From an uncultured Gammaproteobacteria bacterium (lineage in GTDB: Bacteria > Pseudomonadota > Gammaproteobacteria > Arenicellales > JAANXG01), in the NCBI GenBank assembly GCA_947258785.1, contig CAMYJT010000001.1, positions 1-64,000 of the forward strand: DNA of 64,000 bases, in the 5' to 3' direction. Positions 17,145 to 25,713 of this stretch are shown piece after piece. Position 1 is the stretch's first letter. Each line of letters begins with the position of its first letter. Below the pieces are notes generated by a model that made no database searches, was not told the origin of the DNA, and was given only the letters and a program-made list of their open reading frames with translations. Position numbers and translations under genes: made by a program.

Positions 17145-19894
17145 TGACCTCCCATCGCCTCGACTCGTGCCGCGCAGTACTTGAACTCAGGAATTTTACC
17201 GAATGGGTCCAAAGCCGGGTTGGTTAACTCATTCGCGGCCGCCTCCGCATAACAGAAGGGAATAAAGATTACCCCGGCGGGTATCGCCGCATCGGCGCGG
17301 GCCTTGAGTCCAACGGACCCGCGCCGGGTCGTAACCCTGATGTATTCGCCCGCCTGGACGTGCAGCCGCGCCAGTTCCTCAGGCGACAGACTGGCCACGG
17401 CCTCGGGCTCGATCTCATCGAGCACCGCCGCCCGCCGGGTCATCGCCCCGGTATGCCAATGTTCGAGCTGGCGCCCGGTGGTCAAGATCATCGGATAACG
17501 ATCGTCCGGCAATTCGGCCGGGGGCAGGATTCTCACCGGTACCAGTGTGCCGCGGCCGTTCTCGGTGGGAAACCCGTCGCCGAAGACAATATCCTCGCCG
17601 GCTTGGTCCGGCGCCCGGCACGGGTAGGTCACCGCGCTCTCGGCCTCCAATCGATCCCAGCTGATGTTGTCCAGCGATGGCATGACGCGCGTCATCTCCG
17701 CGAACACGTCACGCGGATACCGGTAGTCCCAGTCACAGCCCAGGCGGCGCGCGATCTCCTGCACAATCCACCAATCCTGGCGAGCCTCGCCCGGCATCGC
17801 CAGCGCAGGGCGGCCGATCTGCACCTGGCGGTTGGTGTTAGTGACGGTGCCCGCCTTCTCCGGCCACGCCGAGGCCGGCAGCACCACGTCGGCGTATACC
17901 GCGGTCTCGGTCAGAAATAAATCCTGGACCACCAAGTGTTGCAACTCGGCCAGCGCCTGCCGGGCGTGCCCCACATCCGGATCGGACATCGCCGGGTTTT
18001 CGCCCATGATGTACATGCCCTGGATCTGGCCGGCGTGGATCGCGTCCATGATCTCGACCACCGTTAGCCCGTTGCGGGGGTCGAGCTTGGCGCCCCAGAC
18101 GTCCTCAAACCGGCCACGGACATCCGCCAACTCCACCGACTGGTAATCGGGATACACCATCGGAATGAGGCCTGCGTCGGAGGCGCCCTGGACGTTGTTC
18201 TGCCCGCGCAGCGGGTGCAGTCCGGTACCGGGACGACCCACCTGACCGGTGGTCAAGGCCAGGGCGATCAGACACCGGGCGTTGTCGGTGCCGTGGGTGT
18301 GCTGGGAGATACCCATACCCCAGAAGATGATCGAGGCAGAAGCCTTAGCGTAGGTGTGGGCGACGGTCCGGATCGTTGCCGCGTCGATGCCGCATATCTG
18401 CGCCATGGCCTCCGGGGTGAATTCGCCGATCCGCTGCCGCAGGTTCTCGAAACCCTCCGTATGCGCGCTGACGTAATCCGCGTCGTACAACTCATCGTTT
18501 ACAATCACATTGAGCATTGCGTTGAACAGGGCAACGTCGGTACCGGGCCTGAACTGCAGCATGTGAGTGGCGTGGCGCTTCAGGGCCTGACCCCTTGGGT
18601 CCATTACGATCAGGGTGCCGCGTTTTGCCACCTGCTTGAAATAGGTGGCGGCGACCGGGTGATTCTCGACAGGATTGGCGCCGATCACGAGCACGCAGTC
18701 CGAGTCCCTGACCGCAGTAAACGGGGCGGTCACAGCCGCCGAGCCGATGCCCTCGAGCAGCGCCGCCACCGAAGACGCGTGGCACAGCCGGGTGCAATGA
18801 TCGACATTGTTAGTGCCGAAACCGGTGCGCACCAGTTTCTGAAACAAGTAGGCCTCTTCGTTCGAGCACTTGGCCGAACCGAAACCCGCCAGCGCCGCAC
18901 CGCCGGCTCGATCACGTATTGCCCGCAGCCCGCCCGCCGCCGCCTCCAGGGCCTCATCCCAACTCGCCTCGCGGAAATGCGCTAAGGGATGCGCCGGATC
19001 GGTGTCCGCACCGCCCCGTTTGGGCGCGTCGCCGCGCCGGATCAGAGGCCGGGTCAAGCGGTGGGGGTGCCTCACATAATCAAATCCGAACCGGCCTTTG
19101 ACACACAGACGGCCTTCGTTCGCCGGACCGTTGCGGCCCCGGACCGCAACGATCTCGTTGTCCCGCACCCGGTAGGTGAGCTGGCACCCCACCCCGCAGT
19201 AGGGACAGACGCTGTCGACTTCGGTCAACGGGTCGCTGCGGCCGACACCGTGCTCATCGACGAGGGTTGCCTCCATCAGCGCACCGGTGGGGCAGGCCTG
19301 TACACACTCGCCGCACGCCACGCAGGAGCTTTGCCCCATTGGGTCGTCGAAATCGAAAACAACCTTCGCGCCGTGTCCCCGGTAGGCCATGCCGATCACA
19401 TCGTTGACCTGCACCTCGCGGCAGGCGCGTACGCACAGGTTGCAGTGGATACAGGCATCCAAAGCCACGTGCATGGCGGGGTGGCTGCCGTCGGACGACG
19501 GCGCAGCGCGGGATGGATAGCGGCTGCTGACCACATTCAGACGATCGGCCCACCGCCAGAGCAGTGCGTCTCGGTCATGGGCGACTTCCCGCTCCGGCTG
19601 GTCCGCGACCAGCAATTCCATCACCCCGCGTTGTGCGGACCGCGTCCGCGGGTTGGTGGCGTGTACCACCATTCCCTCGCCGGGCTGGCGCAGGCAGGCT
19701 GGAGCCAAAGCCTGCTCTCCTTCGATCTCAACTACACAGGCACGGCAATTGCCATCGGGCCGGTATCCGGGTGCCGGGGAGTAGCACAGGTGGGGGATCT
19801 CAATCCCGACGCGTTGCGCGACCTGCCAGATCGTCTCGCCCGGTAAGGCCTCGACATCGGACCCGTCCAATGTGAACCGGGTGACCGGACTCAT
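17141..19894 (-). CDS. fdhA: Formate dehydrogenase alpha subunit (Mo/W-bis-MGD, NAD-linked type)
   Basis: A 917-residue catalytic subunit resembling Methylobacterium Fdh1A and FdsA. Domains in order: 2Fe-2S ferredoxin fold (Cys 37, 50, 53, 67); two 4Fe-4S motifs (C148-x2-C-x2-C-x3-C and C191-x2-C-x2-C-x3-C); a third cluster with C230, C233, C237, C264; then the molybdopterin domains. The metal-ligand cysteine and its partner are C371-H372 in R-L-C-H-A-S-S, so this is the Cys and not the selenocysteine form. The start is the ATG at 19894, overlapping the beta-subunit stop by 4 bases. It oxidises formate to CO2, passing electrons to the beta subunit and NAD. Confidence 0.95.
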   Translation of the reverse strand: MSPVTRFTLDGSDVEALPGETIWQVAQRVGIEIPHLCYSPAPGYRPDGNCRACVVEIEGEQALAPACLRQPGEGMVVHATNPRTRSAQRGVMELLVADQPEREVAHDRDALLWRWADRLNVVSSRYPSRAAPSSDGSHPAMHVALDACIHCNLCVRACREVQVNDVIGMAYRGHGAKVVFDFDDPMGQSSCVACGECVQACPTGALMEATLVDEHGVGRSDPLTEVDSVCPYCGVGCQLTYRVRDNEIVAVRGRNGPANEGRLCVKGRFGFDYVRHPHRLTRPLIRRGDAPKRGGADTDPAHPLAHFREASWDEALEAAAGGLRAIRDRAGGAALAGFGSAKCSNEEAYLFQKLVRTGFGTNNVDHCTRLCHASSVAALLEGIGSAAVTAPFTAVRDSDCVLVIGANPVENHPVAATYFKQVAKRGTLIVMDPRGQALKRHATHMLQFRPGTDVALFNAMLNVIVNDELYDADYVSAHTEGFENLRQRIGEFTPEAMAQICGIDAATIRTVAHTYAKASASIIFWGMGISQHTHGTDNARCLIALALTTGQVGRPGTGLHPLRGQNNVQGASDAGLIPMVYPDYQSVELADVRGRFEDVWGAKLDPRNGLTVVEIMDAIHAGQIQGMYIMGENPAMSDPDVGHARQALAELQHLVVQDLFLTETAVYADVVLPASAWPEKAGTVTNTNRQVQIGRPALAMPGEARQDWWIVQEIARRLGCDWDYRYPRDVFAEMTRVMPSLDNISWDRLEAESAVTYPCRAPDQAGEDIVFGDGFPTENGRGTLVPVRILPPAELPDDRYPMILTTGRQLEHWHTGAMTRRAAVLDEIEPEAVASLSPEELARLHVQAGEYIRVTTRRGSVGLKARADAAIPAGVIFIPFCYAEAAANELTNPALDPFGKIPEFKYCAARVEAMGGQ

Positions 19895-21597
19895 GAGAGC
19901 TCCTCCCGGAAATACCTGATGACGGCGTTGATCGGGTTTCCGGCGGCCTGGCCGAGACCGCAGATCGAAGCATCCGCCATGGTTTGCGCGAGCTCCGACA
20001 ATAGATCGACGTCCCACCGCTCCGACTCCATTAACGCCACCGCTTTGTCCGTGCCGACCCGGCAGGGGGTGCATTGGCCGCAACTCTCGTCTGCGAAGAA
20101 ACGCATCAGGCTCAAGGCCACGTCCTGCATGCTGTCCTGATCGCCGAACACCACGATGGCCGCCGAGCCGATAAAGCAACCGTGTTGTTCCAGGGTCCCG
20201 AAGTCCAGCGGTTCATCGGCCAGCGATGCCGGCAATATTCCGCCGGAGGCCCCTCCGGGCAGGTAGCCCTTGAACGCGTGACCATCCTGCATGCCGCCGC
20301 AGTACTCATCGATCAACTCTCGCACCGTAATACCGGCCGGTGCAAGTTTTACACCGGGACGTTTCACCCGGCCGGAGACCGAGAAGCTGCGCCTGCCTTT
20401 GCACCCATGGCGCCCCGTGCCGGCAAACCACTCGGCGCCACGTTCCAGGATATCCCGCACAAAGTAGAGCGTCTCAACGTTGTTGACCAGAGTCGGGCGA
20501 CCGAACAAACCGACCTCGGCCACATAAGGAGGACGGTGGCGCGGCAGCCCGCGTCTGCCCTCGATGGATTCCAGCATGGCGGACTCCTCGCCGCAGATGT
20601 ATGCGCCGGCCCCGCGCCGCAACTCGATCGTCTGTGATGGCAACAGACCCTCATGATGAATCCGGTCGAATTCGCGCACCAGGATCTCGCGCACCGCCGG
20701 GTACTCGTCGCGCAGATATACATAGGCCTTGTGCGCGTCCACCGCCCACATGGCAATCAACAGACCCTCGATAAAGCGGTGAGGATCACGTTCGAGATAG
20801 TAGCGGTCCTTGAATGTGCCCGGTTCACCCTCGTCGGCGTTCACAGCGACTAGGCGCGGACCCGGATAGCCACGCACGACCCGCCACTTGCGTCCGGCGG
20901 GAAATCCCGCGCCGCCGAGACCGCGCAGCCCGGACCGCTCCAACTCCGCGGTTACCTCGGAGACCTGGCGTTCGCCGGACCGGCATGCCCCCAACAAAAC
21001 GTAACCGCCTTGCTCGACGTAGCGCTCATATCCCTGGTAATCAGGAATCTCCGGGTGGATCCGGCCCTCACCGAGGGCCGAAAGCGCACCTTCCACGTTG
21101 GCGCGGTCGAGGTGGTAACGCCCGATCTCGGCCACCGGAGCCGTGTCGCAACGCCCCATGCACGGCGCCCTCAGAATACGCACACCGGCCGGGGCTGAGG
21201 TGTTTAAATCGGCCAGCAGATCGCGTGCCCCGGCCAGCTCGCAGGCGATGCCGTCACACACCCGCACGATCGTCGCCGGTGGTGGACCACCCGCGTCGTC
21301 CTCTGAGACCTCGAAATGGGCGTAAAACGTGGCGACCTCGAAGACCTCCGACAACGACAAACGCATCTCCGCGGCCAGCGCCACGAGATACGAGGTCGGT
21401 AGACGGCCGCATTCATCCTGTATGCAGTGCAGATATTCGATCAGTAGATCGCGGCGCGGGGGGGTATCCCCGAGCAAACGACGCACGCTTGTGACCGCGC
21501 TCGCATCCGGTTGACGCCCTTTGGGCGTCACGCGTGTGCGGGCGCGCCCCCTGCCGAGGGGGGGCCGCCGTTCCGTTGGACGTTCAGACTGTGCCAC
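19891..21597 (-). CDS. fdhB: Formate dehydrogenase beta subunit, NuoE-NuoF fusion
   Basis: A 568-residue fused diaphorase subunit like Methylobacterium Fdh1B. The N-terminal part is a NuoE-type 2Fe-2S thioredoxin fold with C114, C119, C146, C150. The rest is NuoF-like, with FMN/NADH sites (R-G-L-G-G-A-G-F-P and G-A-Y-I-C-G-E-E-S-A-M) and the 4Fe-4S motif S-C-G-Q-C-T-P-C-R. It passes formate electrons to NAD. The GTG start at 21597 has a poor ribosome binding site and leads into an Arg-rich tail, so a start one or two dozen codons later (for example the GTG at codon 23) is possible. It is first in the operon fdhB-fdhA-qor-sucC-sucD. Confidence 0.93.
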   Translation of the reverse strand: MAQSERPTERRPPLGRGRARTRVTPKGRQPDASAVTSVRRLLGDTPPRRDLLIEYLHCIQDECGRLPTSYLVALAAEMRLSLSEVFEVATFYAHFEVSEDDAGGPPPATIVRVCDGIACELAGARDLLADLNTSAPAGVRILRAPCMGRCDTAPVAEIGRYHLDRANVEGALSALGEGRIHPEIPDYQGYERYVEQGGYVLLGACRSGERQVSEVTAELERSGLRGLGGAGFPAGRKWRVVRGYPGPRLVAVNADEGEPGTFKDRYYLERDPHRFIEGLLIAMWAVDAHKAYVYLRDEYPAVREILVREFDRIHHEGLLPSQTIELRRGAGAYICGEESAMLESIEGRRGLPRHRPPYVAEVGLFGRPTLVNNVETLYFVRDILERGAEWFAGTGRHGCKGRRSFSVSGRVKRPGVKLAPAGITVRELIDEYCGGMQDGHAFKGYLPGGASGGILPASLADEPLDFGTLEQHGCFIGSAAIVVFGDQDSMQDVALSLMRFFADESCGQCTPCRVGTDKAVALMESERWDVDLLSELAQTMADASICGLGQAAGNPINAVIRYFREELS

Positions 21598-21952
21598 TTT
21601 GTATCGCTACCGGGAAGCCAGAGGTCCGAGATTCCGATCGCCGGAGCGGCTCATCATCCGGAGATCGGCAATGGCGGGTCGGCGCCGACATCAATGTCAA
21701 TTGGTATACAGTATACCAATATGGCCGTTTAAACACATTGACCACGCATTGTCGGGGAAAATCCGTCCAGGATAAACAAGCAGCGCATCCCAGCGGGGAT
21801 TGGCGACAGACAGCCGGCGGCGGTTGCGCAACCGGCCACAAACCGAACTGCGGCCGCCTGCACGTCACTGGTATCGGCCATCATCCCATGGTTTCCGGCC
21901 CCCATGATGATTACCATACACAAAATTTCAAATTGCACAGGGACTCCATAAC
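21598..21952. other. Divergent intergenic region between fdhB and the aminotransferase gene
   Basis: About 350 bases without a gene. It holds the palindromic operator at 21702-21718 and a TTGACA hexamer on the minus strand directly abutting it (21700-21695), a plausible -35 element for fdhB although no convincing -10 follows. A weak AGGGA site precedes the aminotransferase ATG. No RNA gene or repeat was seen. Confidence 0.5.
21702..21718. promoter_or_regulatory. Operator palindrome upstream of the fdhBA operon
   Basis: TGGTATA-CAG-TATACCA, a perfect 7-3-7 palindrome matching the site before gntR; the symmetry extends one more T/A base on each side. It is 105 bases upstream of fdhB and 235 bases upstream of the divergent aminotransferase gene, so it could control either or both. 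Confidence 0.75.
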
Positions 21953-23299
21953 ATGACCGCGAACACCAACGCATCGCTGCTGGCTAGAGACCAACAACAC
22001 CTCATACACCCGCTGCACAACCCCCGCGCACACGTTCACGGTCATGTTTGGGTGCGCGGCGAAGGGACGATGATCACCGACGCCGACGGCAAGACCTGCA
22101 TCGACGGGCTGGCGGGACTGTGGAACGTCACGGCGGGTCACGGGCGGCGCGAACTCATTGCCGCCGCAAGCGAGCAGATGTCGACCTTGCCTTACGTGTC
22201 GGGGTACACCGGTAGCTCGAATCCCAAGGCCATCGAACTCGCCGAGCGCTTGTCCGCCATCGCCTACCCCAACATCAACCACTTTTATTTCACCTCGGGT
22301 GGGGGCGAAAGCACCGACAGCAACATCAAGATGGCCCGTTACTACTGGAAACTGATGGGCAAGCCGGAAAAAACCAAGGTGATCTCCCGCGAGTGGGCGT
22401 ATCACGGGGTCACCCTGGCAGCGATGTGCGCAACCGGGATGAGCATCTACTGGCCGATGTTCGAGCCGCGGATCCCAGGCTTCGTGCATATCCCCTCGCC
22501 CTATCCCTACCGCTATACGTCGCCGGAGGGTGTCAGCCCGGGCATCGCAGCCGCCGATGAGTTGGAGCGTGCCATCCTGCGCGAAGGTCCGGAAACCGTG
22601 GCCATGTTCATTGCCGAGCCGGTGCAGGGCGCTGGCGGGGTGATCGTGCCACCGGTAGATTACTTCCCTCGAATTCGCGAGATCTGCGACCAGTACGAGA
22701 TATTGTTCGTCGCCGACGAAGTCATTACCGGATTTGGCCGTACGGGCAGATTCTTCGCCCTCGAGCACTGGGGGGTTGAACCGGATCTTATTCAATTCGC
22801 CAAAGCGATCACCTCGGGTTACTTCCCCCTCGGGGGCATCGGCATCAGTGATGAGATAGCGACGGCCATGTTCGACAGCGGAAAGGACTGGATGCATGCA
22901 TACACCTATAGCGCCCATCCGGTCGGTTGCGCAATCGGCTGCGCAATGCTGAACATCATCGAACGGGAAGACTTTCCGGCACAGGCCGAGGACAAGGGGC
23001 AATACCTGCTCGACAAACTCCACGACACGCTCGCCGAGCACCCGAATGTCGGCGATGTCCGCGGACTGGGACTCATGTGCGGCGTTGAGATCGTCGAGGA
23101 GAAAGACACCAAGCGCTCATTCGCCGCCGACCGGCAGATCGGCGTCAAACTGCAGCGCGCAATGACCGAACGCGGCCTGTTCACGAGGATGCGGGGAGAC
23201 GTCATTTGCCTGGCGCCGGCAATCGTGATCGAACAACACCAGCTCGATCAGATTGCAGACATCGTTCGCAGCGCCGTCGAGGCGGTGGTCGCCTCCTAG
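21953..23299 (+). CDS. Class III (omega) aminotransferase
   Basis: A 448-residue PLP-dependent aminotransferase of the taurine:pyruvate / beta-alanine:pyruvate / putrescine type. Visible signatures: the N-terminal G-L-A-G-L-W-N-V-T-A-G-H-G, the F-T-S-G-G-G-E-S-T-D loop, the W-A-Y-H-G stretch, the acidic PLP residue in V-A-D-E-V-I-T-G-F-G-R-T-G, and the Schiff-base lysine in F-A-K-A-I-T-S-G-Y. It would move an amino group from an amine or omega-amino acid to pyruvate or glyoxylate. The exact amine is not readable. It is divergent from the formate dehydrogenase operon, with which it may share the operator. Confidence 0.9.
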   Translation: MTANTNASLLARDQQHLIHPLHNPRAHVHGHVWVRGEGTMITDADGKTCIDGLAGLWNVTAGHGRRELIAAASEQMSTLPYVSGYTGSSNPKAIELAERLSAIAYPNINHFYFTSGGGESTDSNIKMARYYWKLMGKPEKTKVISREWAYHGVTLAAMCATGMSIYWPMFEPRIPGFVHIPSPYPYRYTSPEGVSPGIAAADELERAILREGPETVAMFIAEPVQGAGGVIVPPVDYFPRIREICDQYEILFVADEVITGFGRTGRFFALEHWGVEPDLIQFAKAITSGYFPLGGIGISDEIATAMFDSGKDWMHAYTYSAHPVGCAIGCAMLNIIEREDFPAQAEDKGQYLLDKLHDTLAEHPNVGDVRGLGLMCGVEIVEEKDTKRSFAADRQIGVKLQRAMTERGLFTRMRGDVICLAPAIVIEQHQLDQIADIVRSAVEAVVAS

Positions 23300-23320
23300 C
23301 CCGCATGTTGCACCATAGTG
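23297..23320 (+). repeat. Short relative of the 66-bp repeat
   Basis: TAGCCCGCATGTTGCACCAT resembles the first 20 bases of the repeats at 101 and 1203. As at 1203, its first triplet is the TAG stop of the upstream gene. The similarity fades after about 24 bases. Confidence 0.45.
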
Positions 23321-23427
23321 TGCCGGTCCGGTCTCGGTCTCGAGCCTCTGGAGTTGGGTTTTATCCAAAATGAACGGCAAGAAAACGGCTAACAGACGAT
23401 AGGGCAGGGTTCGGAATACACACAACA

Positions 23428-25077
23428 TCATGTGCCCGCGGCGGGCGTGTGCGTCCGACGGCGCCAGGAAAGATAGGCGCCGATAACCAACAAACCGGTG
23501 CCGATGACCGGGCGCACTGTCCCACCCATGCCGATCAACGGAAAGGCGACCACGAGGCAAAACAACGGAAGATAGAACAGTGTCCACCGCCTGCGTCCCC
23601 GGTCGCGCTGAAACCAGGGAAAGACCGCTGAAAAAACGGCCAGCACCAGAAAAAATGCAGACCATGGCCGGGTGAAGAAAAGCGCCACGTTGTCGCTGAT
23701 TGACCAGGCTCGATTGAGGTTGAGTTCGGCGATATCACCCAGTACGACGCCCAGTATCATTGGCGCCAGGGGAAAACCCAGGTTGCGCATGAGATAGCCG
23801 ATGATGCCGAAAATAAACAGCGTCCACAGATCGAAGCCCACATTGTGCAGAGCGAACACACCGATCGCGCAGTAGGCCAGGATCACCGAGGCGAGGATGT
23901 ACATTGGAATACGGGTGATCAGCACGAACACACGCAGGCAGGCAGCCTGCATTGTCACCATAATGAAGTGGGCGAAGAAAAAGGCGATGAAAATCGAATA
24001 GGCAAGTACCGGCTCCTCGGAGATAAACGACGGGCTCGGCACAACGTCGTGGATCAGCAACGCCCCGAGCATTACCGCAGTGACCACATCACCCGGAATT
24101 CCCAGGGCCATCATCATGATCAGGGCCCCGCCTTCGGTGGCGTTGTTCGAAGATTCCGGCGCGACAATCCCATCTGGCGTACCGGTACCGAACTCGTCCG
24201 GGTTCCGCGACGCCTTCTTAGCCTGATCGTAAGCGAGAATGTTCGACACCGAGGACCCCGCACCGGGCAGGATGCCGGTAAACACCCCAATCATCGACGA
24301 ACGCAGCACAATGACCCAGCGTCTCAGGACTTCTTTGATCGCTTGGCGGTGTTCAACCCTGACCGCCTTGGTGCCCTTAGGCATCAGGGGCTTAGCCGCC
24401 TTGTCGCGGTCCTGCACGTCACTCAACAACTGGCTGAACGCAAACAGACCGACCAACACCGGCAGGAACGCGAAGCCCTGCCTGAGGTTGTCGTTGCCAA
24501 AGGTAAAACGGGCGACGCCGTTTACCTCGTCTTCACCGATCGCCGACACCAACAGACCCAGCGCACCGGCGATGATGCCTTTGAGCAGCGCCTTCCCAGA
24601 GAGACTCGAGGTAATGGTGAGCGCAAATACAACCAGCATGAAAAAGTCCCAGGGGCCGAATTCCAGGCCGACACGGGCGAGTTGCGGCGCCAGGGTGACG
24701 AGGACAACGGCCCCGGTAATGCCACCGAAAAAGGACGACCACACGCCGATGCCCAAAGCCAGGCCGGGCCTGCCCTTGCGTGCCATGGGGAAGCCGTCGA
24801 AGGTGGTCGCTACCGATGATGGTGTGCCCGGAATTCCAGTGAGCATGCCGGCCATGAGGCCTCCGGACAGCCCTCCCACCAGCACGCCGATCATCGTGGA
24901 GAGACCCTGGGTCGCGGTCATGCCGAAGGTGAACGGCAGTGTCAATACCACCGCCATGGCAATGGTAAAACCGGGGATCGCCCCGGCGATCAACCCGGCC
25001 GTAACCCCGAGGATCATCAGCGCGAGGTTGTGCAGCTCGAACACGTTGTCCGCCGCCGCGGCAATGTTTTCAATCAA
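23428..25077 (-). CDS. tctA: TTT transporter large membrane subunit, second system
   Basis: A 549-residue TctA permease. A-I-P-G-F-T-I-A-M-A in the first half and G-I-L-P-G-A-G-S-S-V-S in the second are the expected duplicated motifs. It is longer than the first-system paralogue because of extra hydrophobic segments at the C-terminus followed by a basic tail. It is last in the order tctC, tctB, tctA on the minus strand. It imports an unknown carboxylate with the receptor encoded at 25714. Confidence 0.92.
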   Translation of the reverse strand: MIENIAAAADNVFELHNLALMILGVTAGLIAGAIPGFTIAMAVVLTLPFTFGMTATQGLSTMIGVLVGGLSGGLMAGMLTGIPGTPSSVATTFDGFPMARKGRPGLALGIGVWSSFFGGITGAVVLVTLAPQLARVGLEFGPWDFFMLVVFALTITSSLSGKALLKGIIAGALGLLVSAIGEDEVNGVARFTFGNDNLRQGFAFLPVLVGLFAFSQLLSDVQDRDKAAKPLMPKGTKAVRVEHRQAIKEVLRRWVIVLRSSMIGVFTGILPGAGSSVSNILAYDQAKKASRNPDEFGTGTPDGIVAPESSNNATEGGALIMMMALGIPGDVVTAVMLGALLIHDVVPSPSFISEEPVLAYSIFIAFFFAHFIMVTMQAACLRVFVLITRIPMYILASVILAYCAIGVFALHNVGFDLWTLFIFGIIGYLMRNLGFPLAPMILGVVLGDIAELNLNRAWSISDNVALFFTRPWSAFFLVLAVFSAVFPWFQRDRGRRRWTLFYLPLFCLVVAFPLIGMGGTVRPVIGTGLLVIGAYLSWRRRTHTPAAGT

Positions 25078-25123
25078 CTCCGATTACCTCGGCAAAGCAA
25101 CTCTGGTCGGCATTCGCGTCCTG

Positions 25124-25627
25124 TCATCCGGGCACCCAGTTCATCGAGAAAATCTCACCGGCCGGGAGAAAGACATTGAGTCCATAGGTGAACAGGGCCC
25201 ACATACCCCCCACCGAGAGCACCGCAATGAGGGCGTGAAGGCCGTGACCGCGCCAGTCCCGCCGGCCCAAGGAAGTCAATGTGGCATAGACAAACAGGCA
25301 GCCCCCAATCAACATGCCGAGATACGGCAGGCCGAGCAGAAACAGGCCAAACCAGAAAAAACACCAAAACGCGTTTTGATACCTGTGCAGCCACGACCTG
25401 AGTGCCCCCCGTGGCGGCAGTTCGTCGTCGCCGCCGTGGTGGCGCAGGGACTGCGCAAGGTAGCCCATGCTCAGCAAGGTCAGTACGGTGAGTACAATGC
25501 GCGGCCAGACCTCCGCTCCCAGGCTGGCGTAATTGGTCTCCCGGATATGAAAGCTGGCGGTCAAGAATACGCCGCAGAACAGCAGCAGGAATATTGCAAC
25601 CAGCGCGTCTTTGGACAATCGACCCAC
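25124..25627 (-). CDS. tctB: TTT transporter small membrane subunit, second system
   Basis: A 167-residue TctB-like protein with four hydrophobic helices. The usual G-x-x-x-x-P motif after helix 1 appears as L-G-A-E-V-W-P-R. A charged stretch separates helices 2 and 3. It sits between tctC and tctA with 46- and 86-base gaps. The family assignment rests on topology and gene order more than on motifs. Confidence 0.85.
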   Translation of the reverse strand: MGRLSKDALVAIFLLLFCGVFLTASFHIRETNYASLGAEVWPRIVLTVLTLLSMGYLAQSLRHHGGDDELPPRGALRSWLHRYQNAFWCFFWFGLFLLGLPYLGMLIGGCLFVYATLTSLGRRDWRGHGLHALIAVLSVGGMWALFTYGLNVFLPAGEIFSMNWVPG

Positions 25628-25713
25628 GCCGTTTTACCTCCGGCACCGGGACGGCCACAGCAAGGCGGCCATCCCCGTGCCACACCCGTTGTACTAGCCG
25701 TAAATAAACACGC

